Shown: positions 26,009 through 36,000 of the stretch, in pieces | Layout: the number at the start of each line of letters is the position of its first letter | Position numbering within the stretch: position 1 is the first letter of the stretch | NCBI GenBank assembly: GCA_017521285.1 | Contig: JAFXDG010000048.1 | Location: forward strand, 1 to 55,781 | Length of the DNA: 55,781 nt | Origin: Bacteroidaceae bacterium | GTDB taxonomy: Bacteria > Bacteroidota > Bacteroidia > Bacteroidales > Bacteroidaceae | Direction: 5' to 3' | Position numbers and translations under genes: made by a program | The notes under the pieces: model-generated | Database searches by the model: none | What the model was told of the DNA's origin: nothing | What the model saw: the letters and a program-made list of their open reading frames with translations, nothing else

Positions 26009-29000
26009 ATCTTCTTTCTTTTAGTTTCTTGAAAAATTGATTGTACTGACCACGTTTCAACATGACGGGAACGTTATGAGAGTGGATGGGTTGTAACTCC
26101 TGCACATTGTGTGCGGCACGAGTTCCATTTACCTCTGCACTTCCCCATTGGTCTGTGTCCACACTATAAAAGTCTCTTTCCATGTCGAACGGTTCTCCTG
26201 CCAAACTGAACACACGTCGTGTGATATCCAATCTGCTGATGGCATTATAATAAGGTACAGCATAGTTCATGCAACTGTTTGCTTCCGAACGCCATACTCC
26301 ACGGGTGTAGCCATAACCACCTTCAAAGACATCCACATAATTGCTGAAACGGGGGTCAAAAATCATGTCTGCCCAAGGCACATTAGCCGACAGTCCTGTT
26401 GTCGAGATATTGACATACCATCCTCTTGCATGGTAATCATTTATTGCATCTACCACACTACTGGGAACATACTTATTGGACACAATGGATTCGTCGGCCA
26501 GCTTTCCGAAGCCATGTCCGCCGGCTTCGTGCTGAATGATGCCGCGAGTGTCGTTGGGATAGGTACGGTCACTGGGTGGACAAACCGATATGGCAGAACC
26601 GTCATCATAGAAATATGTACATCCTGTATAGTCTGTCGTATTGGGTATCAATACAATCAGTGATTTCCACATGTCACCGTCCCAAAGCCAGCGGCCTGTC
26701 TGTCTGCCTGTCAGATTGCTTATATAGGCAAAAACCTTTTCTTCATATGGTATCAGTCTGGCTGGATAACCGCTGCAACAGCTCTCCTGTCCGGCAGTAA
26801 AGAATGTGCCGAATTTGGTATCTCGGGCAACATTCATCGTGTTCACGCCCGTTTCTTGACTAAGTGCCATACAAGCATAGACATCAAAATAATCGCGCAA
26901 CCGGTCGTATGGGGGCAGACCGAAGAAATATTCCATATCCTTGCGACAAAGTTCCAAGTAAGCCCCCGAAGCTATGCTCTCGGCATCCCAACCATCACCA
27001 ACGAAATACAGGCTGATACCGTTGCCTTTGCTATGTTTCTGCAATTGTACCAGTTGGTCTTCACCATATTCATACCCATACTGCGACAGCATACAATAGG
27101 TCTCCACGTCAGTTCCTTCAATCTGGAACACAATGCTGTCCTGACGCAATGACAAGCCGGATGGCAGCTCACTAAAGGTCGCGACAATCTCATTCTTCAA
27201 ACTTCCTTCCGTCTTCGAGAGTGTCACCCAGTCCGGTTGATGGGTAACTTTCCAGTTCCCATCGGCATTCAAAACGAGTGTTTGCTGACGAGGCGTAGCC
27301 AACGCACAAGCGTGTGCCGGCCGACAGACGAAGTTGCGATACTCTGTCAAACGGGTGAACTCACTCCATGTCCGGTTGTTTTTGTAGCGCTGCAGTCCTT
27401 CTTTAGGCACCTCCACATTTATCTGTGTTTTCACTACATTATTGAAAGCATAAGCATCAAGGTGAGGAGGAGTTGGGTTTTCGCTGACAATTGTCTTAAT
27501 ATACATATCGTTTGTAAACGCATCTGCCCCAATAGTCGTAATGTTTTTCGGAAGTACAACGCTGGTGATAAGCGGACAGTCTTGAAAGCATCGTTCAGGC
27601 ACTGTAACGATAGAGGAGGGTATCCTAATTTCACCGCTCAGATACTGACACCCCATGAAAGCCTCTCCTCCCAACAGCTGAAGTTTTTCTGGTAGGACAA
27701 TACTTGAAAAGTTATTACCCGTAAAGCTACCGAATCCGACTTCCCTCACCGTAGAAGGCAAAGCAAGTTCACCACGGAATTTACAATTCAAGAAAGCGCA
27801 TTCCTTGATGTTTGTTACACCCTCCTTTAATACCAGGTTGCCATCAAAAGAGCAATCAGCAAAGCAATGGGACAAAATGACTTTTATACCACTGGGAATA
27901 ACCAAATTACCCGTAAATCCACACCCAATAAACGCTTCACTACCTATTGACGTGAGCGACTCCGGCAATTCAAGTGTTCCAGATATATTATAACCGAAAG
28001 CATGGTCACCAATCTCTTCCAATCCTTCGGGGAATTTCAGTTCACCCTTTACGCCTCCCAATGCCAACCCTCCGATTTTTTTTAGTGTGGATGGAAATTC
28101 CACTCGAAACCCAACACTAGAATTAGCAGGATCAAATGCACCGTCTTGAATCTCTTCTAACCCTTCAGGAAATATCAATGTACCCACAATAGGTACTCCA
28201 CAAAAAGCAAACTGCCCGATGATTCGCAAACGGTCAGGCAAAACCAAATGAGAAATAAGTGCATCATTAAACGATCTCTCAGGAATACAGTCGTCATAAG
28301 AATCATTCTCATCATCAATAATCATGTCCTTCATATTCAAATTTTGCAGCATAGGCATATCTCCCATAAAACAAAGATCCTCGGCATTGACACGACCTGT
28401 GACCTTCAGGGAACGCACCTCCCGATAATCATACCCTTGTTTCTTCAACGTTTCACTGAACATTCCCGGAGTTTCCACATTGACGACAAGGTACTGCCTG
28501 ACAATGCCGTCGTGAAACTCTGCGTCATCAATCCACGCCGAAACGCTTTCACTTACCAACGTAAACGCATAGTCGCCCACCTCTTGCCGCTTATCCACTT
28601 TAATGGCAAATTTGTGCATTTTTCCCGACTGCAAGGTCACCATTTCCTCTTTTCTCAGCTTGTAGTTCTGGTCTCCCACGGAAATGGTCAAAATGTCGTT
28701 TCCTGCATTATAAGTCTTAGGTATCACAACGGCTCTATGGTCGGCACCATACGGCAAAGTGAAGATTGATGCATCACCTTGCCCTTCCGGTTCCACATAC
28801 CCTGTCTCCAAATTTATGGTAGTGGATGTTGCCGCATGATTTACCTGTACGTTCTTTGGTAAGGTGGCCCACTCCTTTTCATCAAATCCCTCCCCCATTT
28901 CCAATGTTACGGTCATTCCTGCCATCAGGTGTCTGAACGTCAGATTGATGGTACCGTCGTCGGGCAAAGCCTTCACACATTTGGCCCACAACAGGTCACT

Positions 29001-29495
29001 GGCCTCATATCCGCCAAGGCGTGTCGTTGTGGCTGTACGCTCCTGACGCGTATCGATACCAAACGTATAAACAGTTGGATTGTCTATGGATTCAACATAG
29101 GGATAGTACCCCACCACATCCACTGCTGTATGCTGATTTTTCCAATAGAGCGTTTTGCTGCTCGTCCATTTGACATTTGCCTCATCGTAAGTGAAAGGCT
29201 GATTATCAGCCCGCAGAGTGCCATCACTCAAAGACTCTGGTACATCAGCGCTGTAATCGGCAACAAAAATTCCGATGCGGTCACCGTCGGCAAAACCTGC
29301 ATCCGTAGCACGTGTCAATACGGGGTATTCCACATCGAACTCCATAGGAAAGGCTGTGTCAACACCGCCATTCTCCATCAGATCGTTTTCGCTGCACGAC
29401 ATCAACATGAGCGTAACAGCAATCAGGCTTATACCAACTTTTGTTGAAAAACGATAATATCTTGTCATCATATTTGATCTTTTTTCTGTTTTCAT
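25992..29495 (-). CDS. fimbrillin-like / BspA-LRR / BACON-like / M64 metallopeptidase fusion, paralogue C
   Basis: 1,167 residues. Lipobox LMSC (Cys about 34). Fimbrillin-like domain about 35-325 (RATDAGFADGDRIGIFVADY, ASDLLWAK, NLTFRHLMAGM, final strand SESVSAW). BspA-type leucine-rich repeats about 335-720 (LTSIGSEAFIGCGF-type units). BACON-like sandwich about 730-835 (LVLNADGNWKVTHQPDWVTLS). M64 peptidase about 850-1150, with zinc motif H989-E990-x3-H994 and LADE at 999-1002. M64 enzymes include the Clostridium IgA peptidase. The motif is intact, so activity is expected, on the cell surface. Its start overlaps the stop of paralogue B by 4 nt (ATGA). Confidence 0.85.
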   Translation of the reverse strand: MKTEKRSNMMTRYYRFSTKVGISLIAVTLMLMSCSENDLMENGGVDTAFPMEFDVEYPVLTRATDAGFADGDRIGIFVADYSADVPESLSDGTLRADNQPFTYDEANVKWTSSKTLYWKNQHTAVDVVGYYPYVESIDNPTVYTFGIDTRQERTATTTRLGGYEASDLLWAKCVKALPDDGTINLTFRHLMAGMTVTLEMGEGFDEKEWATLPKNVQVNHAATSTTINLETGYVEPEGQGDASIFTLPYGADHRAVVIPKTYNAGNDILTISVGDQNYKLRKEEMVTLQSGKMHKFAIKVDKRQEVGDYAFTLVSESVSAWIDDAEFHDGIVRQYLVVNVETPGMFSETLKKQGYDYREVRSLKVTGRVNAEDLCFMGDMPMLQNLNMKDMIIDDENDSYDDCIPERSFNDALISHLVLPDRLRIIGQFAFCGVPIVGTLIFPEGLEEIQDGAFDPANSSVGFRVEFPSTLKKIGGLALGGVKGELKFPEGLEEIGDHAFGYNISGTLELPESLTSIGSEAFIGCGFTGNLVIPSGIKVILSHCFADCSFDGNLVLKEGVTNIKECAFLNCKFRGELALPSTVREVGFGSFTGNNFSSIVLPEKLQLLGGEAFMGCQYLSGEIRIPSSIVTVPERCFQDCPLITSVVLPKNITTIGADAFTNDMYIKTIVSENPTPPHLDAYAFNNVVKTQINVEVPKEGLQRYKNNRTWSEFTRLTEYRNFVCRPAHACALATPRQQTLVLNADGNWKVTHQPDWVTLSKTEGSLKNEIVATFSELPSGLSLRQDSIVFQIEGTDVETYCMLSQYGYEYGEDQLVQLQKHSKGNGISLYFVGDGWDAESIASGAYLELCRKDMEYFFGLPPYDRLRDYFDVYACMALSQETGVNTMNVARDTKFGTFFTAGQESCCSGYPARLIPYEEKVFAYISNLTGRQTGRWLWDGDMWKSLIVLIPNTTDYTGCTYFYDDGSAISVCPPSDRTYPNDTRGIIQHEAGGHGFGKLADESIVSNKYVPSSVVDAINDYHARGWYVNISTTGLSANVPWADMIFDPRFSNYVDVFEGGYGYTRGVWRSEANSCMNYAVPYYNAISRLDITRRVFSLAGEPFDMERDFYSVDTDQWGSAEVNGTRAAHNVQELQPIHSHNVPVMLKRGQYNQFFKKLKERRYEINR

Positions 29496-32400
29496 TTGCT
29501 TACTGGACGTTCAGGTTCCGACGCGGAAATAAGAGGTGCATGTCCATGACGAGGTGCACTCACAAAAGTGTGAATCTGCTGAGAACTGCGTGTCGGTTTG
29601 GTGAAATCCTGTCCCCACTCACGACTGTCATTAGCCGCGAATTCATCAAAACTGAAAATTTCGCCTGCCAACATTTTGATTCGTCTGACGATGAGTTCAC
29701 GACACCAGGTGCTGTAATACGGCACATTGTTGTTCATGCAGGAGTTCTGTTCTGAGCGATAAACTCCTCGAGAGTGAAAATAACCACCTTCGTAAATATC
29801 CGTTATATCATTGAAGCGATTGTCGTTGATAAGATGTTTCCAAGGCACACTGATGTATTTGCCGTCCAATGACAGGTTTTCTCCCCAACCCTGGGCCTGC
29901 ATCTGCATAAGGTCGTCAACATGTTCGCAACAGTTACATCTACATGTCTGTATCCATGCAAGATGATATATATATTCATCGGCCAGTTTTCCAAATCCGT
30001 GACCACCGGCCTCGTGCTGCACCAGACCGCGTGCATCGTACGGATACTCTTCTTCGCTCTTCGGACAAAGGGCCACAGCTGCGCCTCCTCGTGCTCCGGG
30101 CCACATCTGTGTGATTCCATCATATACGGTTGTGTTGGGAGTTAGCACACAGGTCAGGGCATCTATATCTGACTCATCCACTAGTGTATGGTCAACGGCA
30201 TAGAAGAGTGCCGCATCAAAATCGGTACTCATGCGCCCCGAAGAAGAGACCGTCATAGTATTGAACTTCACATCACGGAGTGTATTCAGCGTCCCGATGC
30301 CACTTTCATAGCTCATGGCAAAGGCTGTATAGACATTGAAATAGTCACGATAGGTTTTGTAAGGCTCCGCATCGAAGAAATACTCCACCTGTTGTTTCAT
30401 GTCCGACAAATAGACACCATCAGCAATATCCTTGGCATCATAGCCGTCGCCGATGAAGACAAGATTGATGCCTTTACCATTTTGGGCCGTCTGGAGCGTC
30501 AGGGAGGTATCCTCGTCATACGGACTGTCATACTGTTCAATCTTATAGCAGGTGGTGTAGTTGTCACCATCAAGGCAGAACACAATGCTGTCCGCCCGGT
30601 TTTCACTGCCTTGAGGCAAAGCATCAATGGTCACTGCGAGTTTGGTTTTCTGCTGTCCTGACGTTTGGGAGACATGTGCCCAGTTAGGACAATGAGTCAC
30701 CGTCCATGCTCCATCTGCATTCAGGACGATGTCACGCACATTACCCTTGTTCAATAAACGCGCTCTTTGCGGGCGACACACGAAGTTGCGATATTCGGAA
30801 ATGCGTTTGAACTCTCCCCATCCGGGTGCATTCCTGTAAGCATCGACACACCCTTGGGGAACAACAAGTGTGAAATTGTCTTTAGCCACACCGTCAAAAT
30901 GTCCACTTCCTTCTAAAACAGGAGGCGTTTCCGACAGACACTGCAAATAATCCAAACTGAAGCAGTTTCGGAAACAGTTTTCTCCAATGGACAGCAGATT
31001 CTTAGGCAATACCACTGCCGTCAGCTTCTCACAACCTTCAAAGGCATTCAAAGCGATGTGATTCACCTTAGATGGGATGACTACCGTATCTATCAACTCC
31101 TTACAGCGGGAAAAAAGCCCTTCGGGTATTTCTTCAAAATTGTCTGGCAAATAGACATGCTTGAATCCTGTTTGGGCAAATGCATAACGCTCAACGATGG
31201 TAACGGTTGATGGCAACACCAAATCTCCATCGAAAGGATATAAATCGTTAGATTGTGGTGACAACTGAGATTCATAGAGTACCTGTATTCCCGAGAAAGC
31301 TGCAGCACGTATGGTTTTCAATCCTTCATGGAGTGTCAATGAACTGAATCCTGTGCGGGCAAAGGCTCCAATCCCAACCTCTGTCACCGAAGCCGGTACA
31401 TCGAGATTTCCTTTCATTCCCATATTTTCATAAAAACATTTACGTCCTATTGTGGTAAGGTTCTGAGGAATTCGGAGTTCACCCGTAATGCCTGTACACG
31501 ATTCAAAAGCAGCATCTCCCAAATAGTCTATTTTTTCGGGAAACGACAGTTCCTGTTCGATAGGGCATCCGGCAAAAGCACTGGTACCTATATGTCTTAA
31601 CGTAGATGGAAGACTGATGCGGCGTATCGTATGGGTATACCAAAGACCGTCACCTCCGTAACCATAAGAACCATTGACACCGATATTATCGAAAGCCCTA
31701 TCACCCACATAACTCAAACCTTCAGGTAGAATTATGTCGTGGCACAAACTTGTCCCCCTGAAAGCCAAACGACCTATTTTTTTCAGATTGTCGGGGAATA
31801 CGATATATTTTAATGTTGGCATCCTCCTAGCCCCCCATTGTTCATAGAATGCGTCATCGGGAATCACATCGTTTTCCATTTGCCCTTCTATGAAGCATCC
31901 AACGGTTTTGACCTCCTTCAAATTAAGTGCTTCCAAAAATGTAAGATAGGACAACATGAATCGGAAATCGTCATTATTGATGACACCCGTCAACTTCAGG
32001 TTGGTGATGTCTTTGTAATTCAAGCTTGCCTCATCCAATGCCGCCTTCAATCCGCCAGCCTGTGGCACATGGACTGTGATATATGCCTTAGCTTCTGCCT
32101 GATGACTTACAGCATCATTTTCCCATGCCACCACAGACTCACTGACAAGGATGAACTCGTAATCACCCTTCTCGCGTTTATCAACTTTGATAGCAAACTT
32201 ACTGAGTTTACCCGCCTGATAAACGGTTGTCTCCGAGCGGATGAACGAATAGAGGTCGCCGTCAATGACTATCTGAATTAGCTCTTTACCTGCATCAACA
32301 GTCTGTGGCACCACCACACAGCGCCACTCATTGCCATTGCGATACGGGACGATGGAGGTCAAAGTGTCGGTATCATCTGCCGTCACCACCCCTGTCTGAA

Positions 32401-33031
32401 GATTGATGTGCGAACTGAGTTTAGTATTTGTTACCGCAACAGCCTTGTCAAGTGAAGCCCATTCGCCATTGAACCCCTCACCTTCAATGAGTGACAGCTG
32501 AATGCCGGCCATCAGGTGCTGGTGATGAAGAATTATAGGAGACAGCGGTTGTACCCCAGTGACCTTCGCCCAAAGGAAATCACTCTTTTCGTAACCTCCA
32601 AGCAACTCTCCGGTAGTGCCCTTGTCCTGACGATGTTCCACCACAAATGGAATGGATGTTACATCGCTGACAGATTCCACAAAAGGATAATAACTATAGG
32701 CATCAACGGAAGTCTTTTTATCAGTCCAATAGAGGTGGGTAACACTCGACCAACCATCCTGACTGAGGGTGAATTTCACGTTGTCGGCATGATTACCGCT
32801 ATTTGCCAATGCACAAGGTTTCCCATCCTTATAATCGACCACATAGATGCCAATGGCATCGCCCATGGCAAAACCGGTATCATTCACGCGGGTAGCATAT
32901 TCCTGCTGGATGTTGGCCTCTACCTGCATTTCATGCCGGTTGACAGGCTCACTCATAAGAGCCTCATTCTCGGAGCAACCGATAAATAGTACGGAGACCA
33001 ATACACTTAAAAAAGCAACTCTGTATTTCAT
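29492..33031 (-). CDS. fimbrillin-like / BspA-LRR / BACON-like / M64 metallopeptidase fusion, paralogue B
   Basis: 1,179 residues with the same four-part order as its neighbours. Signal and lipobox FIGC (Cys about 19); fimbrillin-like domain about 20-320 (VNDTGFAMGDAIGIYVVDY, KSDFLWAK, SESVVAW); leucine-rich repeats about 335-735; BACON-like about 745-845 (IVLNADGAWTVTHCPNWAHVS); M64 domain about 855-1165. The zinc site is intact: H1006-E1007-x3-H1011 and LADE ending at E1019. A cysteine cluster CRCNCC follows the zinc motif. It lies 14 nt after paralogue A and overlaps paralogue C by 4 nt. Confidence 0.85.
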   Translation of the reverse strand: MKYRVAFLSVLVSVLFIGCSENEALMSEPVNRHEMQVEANIQQEYATRVNDTGFAMGDAIGIYVVDYKDGKPCALANSGNHADNVKFTLSQDGWSSVTHLYWTDKKTSVDAYSYYPFVESVSDVTSIPFVVEHRQDKGTTGELLGGYEKSDFLWAKVTGVQPLSPIILHHQHLMAGIQLSLIEGEGFNGEWASLDKAVAVTNTKLSSHINLQTGVVTADDTDTLTSIVPYRNGNEWRCVVVPQTVDAGKELIQIVIDGDLYSFIRSETTVYQAGKLSKFAIKVDKREKGDYEFILVSESVVAWENDAVSHQAEAKAYITVHVPQAGGLKAALDEASLNYKDITNLKLTGVINNDDFRFMLSYLTFLEALNLKEVKTVGCFIEGQMENDVIPDDAFYEQWGARRMPTLKYIVFPDNLKKIGRLAFRGTSLCHDIILPEGLSYVGDRAFDNIGVNGSYGYGGDGLWYTHTIRRISLPSTLRHIGTSAFAGCPIEQELSFPEKIDYLGDAAFESCTGITGELRIPQNLTTIGRKCFYENMGMKGNLDVPASVTEVGIGAFARTGFSSLTLHEGLKTIRAAAFSGIQVLYESQLSPQSNDLYPFDGDLVLPSTVTIVERYAFAQTGFKHVYLPDNFEEIPEGLFSRCKELIDTVVIPSKVNHIALNAFEGCEKLTAVVLPKNLLSIGENCFRNCFSLDYLQCLSETPPVLEGSGHFDGVAKDNFTLVVPQGCVDAYRNAPGWGEFKRISEYRNFVCRPQRARLLNKGNVRDIVLNADGAWTVTHCPNWAHVSQTSGQQKTKLAVTIDALPQGSENRADSIVFCLDGDNYTTCYKIEQYDSPYDEDTSLTLQTAQNGKGINLVFIGDGYDAKDIADGVYLSDMKQQVEYFFDAEPYKTYRDYFNVYTAFAMSYESGIGTLNTLRDVKFNTMTVSSSGRMSTDFDAALFYAVDHTLVDESDIDALTCVLTPNTTVYDGITQMWPGARGGAAVALCPKSEEEYPYDARGLVQHEAGGHGFGKLADEYIYHLAWIQTCRCNCCEHVDDLMQMQAQGWGENLSLDGKYISVPWKHLINDNRFNDITDIYEGGYFHSRGVYRSEQNSCMNNNVPYYSTWCRELIVRRIKMLAGEIFSFDEFAANDSREWGQDFTKPTRSSQQIHTFVSAPRHGHAPLISASEPERPVSK

Positions 33032-33045
33032 AAATTCTTCCTATT

Positions 33046-36000
33046 CTACTGTGGTAATCCTTCTCTGCTGTCCCTGCTGACAAATTTCTCGAAAGAATAA
33101 GTTTCGCCAGCCAGTTCCATGATGCGGCGTACAATAAGTTCGCGGCTTATGGTATTGTAATACTGGATATAAGTATTCATGCAACTCTGTGATTCGGAGC
33201 GGAAAACCCCACGGGCGTGGTAGTAACCTCCCTCAAAGACATCCACAATGTCACTGTAGTTCGGTTCAAAGATAAGGTGGTTCCACGGAACCATACTCAT
33301 TGCGGCAGTGAGCGATATGTTACCATACCACCCCTTGGCACGCCCGGTGTAGTATTCACTGATCCTGTTACACATTGGGCATGTACATGCCTTGATGAAG
33401 TCTTGATGCTCCACGCCCTCGTCTGCCAGACGTCCGAATCCCTTTCCTCCGGCATAGTACTGTACCAGACCGCGTGTGTCGTATGGATAATCAAACGGAC
33501 TCTCCGGTATGAAACTGACGGTCAGTCCGTCGTCGAAGATTTGTGTATGACCACTAAAGGTGTTCCGATTCATGGCAATGAGCACAAGGGCGTTGCCTAT
33601 ATTTTCATCGCTGACAACCGCCGACACACTCTTTACATACCGACGCAGTGCATCGTAATCACATCGGAGGCCGCTGTATGGGTCGTCGGTCGTGTTGAAC
33701 TTGTTTATGACAGGTGTCTGTACACTGGAAATCCCTTCCTCGGGTGAAACAGCCAACGCAGTCGTAACCGTGAAATAGTTACGGTAAGTTTTGTATGGCT
33801 CTATAGCAAAGAATTCCTCCATACGTTTCTTCACCGTCTCCAAATAGGAGCCTTCTGCAATCTGCTTTGCCGTAAAACCGTCCCCCACAATAAACAAGGG
33901 AATTTCTCGGGTCCCTTCGGTGGCTTTCTGAAGAACTATTTCCTTATCTTCTGCTTCCTCTGCTATGTATTGCGATACATGGCAAGTGGTCTGATACCCT
34001 GAACCATTCAGACTGAACACGATTTCTCCCTCACGAGGAGAGTCGGATGCATCAACCTTGATGGTAATTTCAGTGGTACGTACATCACTCGTGGTCTGGG
34101 ATAGATGACACCAAGTCGGGCATTCCGTCACTTCCCATTCTCCTTCGCTCCTAACCACCATGTTGCGGGTAATGCCTTGATCAAGACAAGATATCTGCCC
34201 CACACTTACCGCCAACTCGTGATAAGCGGTGATGTACTTGAAATCGCTCCACCCTGTGGCATTACGATACTTGTTGACCGATTGCTCGGGGACTTCCAAT
34301 ATGACGTGATCCATATCGCACCAGGCAAAAGTGTTGCCCTCAGCTGTGGGTGGTTCAGGATTCAGACAAGTTACATTTCTTAAGGCACGACATCCTTCAA
34401 AGGCACTACTACCAATAGATTCTACGTACTTGCCAATTTTCACGGTAGTCAAATCTTCACAATATGCAAAGGCATCTGCTTCAATGATTTCGGTATAGCC
34501 TGAGATATTCACCGAACGGATGTTGGTGCCAACGAACGCAGAACTCGACACTCGCGATATATGCAAAGGTAAATTCAAATTTTCTGGTAGGTTCTTGGAA
34601 CCAGCGAAAGCCGCTGCTCCTAAAATAGACAAACCATCAGGAAGATTTTCCATACCTCCTCGAAAATTGCAACCAGAGAATGCATCAGCACCTATGCTGA
34701 CAAGACCAGCCGGCCAAACGATTTTGTTATTAAATTGGTTACCGCTAAATGCACTATTGTCGATACGTACCACCTTGTCGTGAAACGTCAGGTTTGAGCC
34801 ATTAGCAAAATTCATGTGGCTAAAAGCGCCGGACGATACAACTGAAATAGACGTTGGGATATTGATTTCTCCTTCTATGTTTTTACCATAATCAGGAAAA
34901 CATTCCTCACCGATGTATTCCACAAATTCGGGCAGACGGAAATATCCCGAAGAATGATTTGCAGACATGAAAGCTCCATCACCAAGATACCATATATTGT
35001 TGCTGAGAGGAACATTAAAAGTACATCGATTCTCAGACAGTGCAAAGTCTCCAATGTATTCAAGTGAATCAGGAAGAATCAGATTCCCCTGAACTATTTC
35101 CATCAAACAACCATAACCAAGCACCTTGACGCCATCTGGAATAACTAATGTTGAATTATGGGCCAAACCTATCCTAGACAATGCGAAAAAACCAATGATT
35201 TTCAAATGTTTGGGAAGAACTAGATGATTGAGTTCAGTCATACCATTAAGCGCATGGTCGGGTAATACATTACGGCTAAATTCCTCATAAGAACCTCCTT
35301 TTTCTACTACATAATAATCATAGGTCGTTGTTTCATAAATATTGAGTGATCGTAGCTGGCTGAGCGATGTGCGGATATATTCAAAATCCCCACCGTTCAA
35401 ATTCCCAATAATTTTTAGATTGATGATTTCCTGAGGATTCTTGCCAGTTTGGGATATACAAGCCTCTAAAGTACCCTCTACGGGGCAATGGACGATGGTA
35501 TAGGCAGCTGCCTCAAAATTGTGAGAAGAATTGTCGTTCTCCCAAGGCTCGATATCCTCACTCACCAAACTGAGCGAGTAGTCCCCAACTTCTTTCTTGT
35601 CTATCTTCAACATAAAGACATGCATCTTTCCCTGTTGCAGTTTCGTTGCCTCTTCGCGTACATATTTATAAGATACACCATCAATGGTTACACCAATGAG
35701 TGATTTACCTTCAGCGACAATCTGAGGAATAGTGACAGCACGGTATATGTCATCATCCTGCGGAGCAGCAATGATGCTCTTTCCGTCGGTCTCTAATGGT
35801 GTGGCAACGCCGGTACTCAGGTTGATGTGAGCCGAAAGGGCCGTATTCTCAATGGTTACAATACGCGCCAACTTGTTCCATTCTTCACCCGCAAAACCAG
35901 TTCCCTGCTGCAGTACTACCTTTAAGCCTGCCAAACGATGCTCAAAGTTGAGATAGATCAGTTTGTCAGTTGGCTGCACCTTGGTCTCTTTTGCCCAAAG

